Below, in pieces: positions 5,832 to 6,006 of a DNA stretch of 6,006 bases. The notes beneath the pieces are model-generated. The model ran no database searches, was not told where the DNA came from, and saw only the letters and a program-made list of their open reading frames with translations. This DNA comes from JBHAEC01 sp041855385. Its GTDB lineage: Bacteria > Bacillota > Negativicutes > Veillonellales > Veillonellaceae. Made by a program: the position numbers and the translations under genes. Where the stretch lies: assembly GCA_041855385.1 (NCBI GenBank), contig JBHAEC010000001.1, forward strand, positions 1 through 6,006, given 5' to 3'. Each line of letters opens with the position of its first letter. The first letter of the stretch is position 1.

Positions 5832-6006
5832 TTATCCTTGTTTTGCCACCTTCTTAAACGCTATATCTGCCACTTGAAGAGTCTTTTCAATATGGGCATC
5901 CGTGTGCATAGCCGACAAAAAATTGCTTTCAAACGGGCTGGCGGCGTAATATATACCATGTTCCAAGCTGACATGGAAAAAGGTCTTAAATGCCTCCACA
6001 TTACAA
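5832..6006 (-). CDS. hemL: Glutamate-1-semialdehyde 2,1-aminomutase, C-terminal fragment cut by the window edge
   Basis: Only the last 57 residues are present, with a stop at 5832-5834. The order FFHVSLEHGIYYAASPFESN, then FLSAMHTDAHIEKTLQVAD, matches the C-terminal end of HemL, where a FF-x-x-x-L-x-x-G-[IV]-Y segment precedes P-[FY]-E, AH/MHT and a final helix with I-x-x-T. HemL is a PLP enzyme that converts glutamate-1-semialdehyde to 5-aminolevulinate, the first committed tetrapyrrole precursor for haem, sirohaem and cobalamin. The PLP-binding lysine and catalytic domain lie outside the window and cannot be checked. A distant class III aminotransferase relative is possible but fits less well. 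It is the first visible gene of the run and stops 21 nt before the cyclohydrolase start, with no terminator between them. Confidence 0.85.
   Translation of the reverse strand, partial: CNVEAFKTFFHVSLEHGIYYAASPFESNFLSAMHTDAHIEKTLQVADIAFKKVAKQG

Overview
The window looks like chromosomal DNA of a low-to-moderate GC member of the Bacillota, probably an anaerobe. This rests on the strong Shine-Dalgarno sites, the Bacillus-type long topoisomerase III, a stand-alone cyclodeaminase/cyclohydrolase (FchA family) and an XRE-type regulator. A Negativicutes or Clostridia origin is a guess and was not tested. I see no tRNA, rRNA, CRISPR array, insertion sequence or attachment site.

Layout from left to right. 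(1) Positions 1-901, minus strand: two overlapping genes for small multi-pass membrane proteins of unknown function; the second runs off the left edge. (2) Positions 902-1055: a divergent intergenic region with a plausible promoter on each strand. (3) Positions 1056-2330, plus strand: a complete DEAD-box RNA helicase with an unusually long gap between its Shine-Dalgarno site and ATG. (4) Positions 2337-2372: a near-ideal intrinsic terminator between converging genes, likely working in both directions. (5) Positions 2378-6006, minus strand: a tight run read from right to left as hemL (C-terminal end only), fchA-like cyclohydrolase, XRE-family regulator, topB (DNA topoisomerase III) and a 74-residue two-helix membrane protein.

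The hemL-fchA gap is 21 nt, the fchA-regulator gap is 38 nt, regulator and topB overlap by 4 nt (ATGA), and the small membrane gene starts 3 nt after the topB stop. The run therefore looks like one operon, possibly with an extra start near the regulator. Functions are mixed: tetrapyrrole synthesis, one-carbon folate metabolism, and DNA topology under a small regulator.

Most of the window is ordinary housekeeping content. The points most worth a second look are the coupled regulator-topB-membrane-protein trio, a possible hairpin over the regulator's ribosome binding site, the odd helicase leader, and the paired unknown membrane proteins, which may be diverged duplicates. I found no convincing new system.
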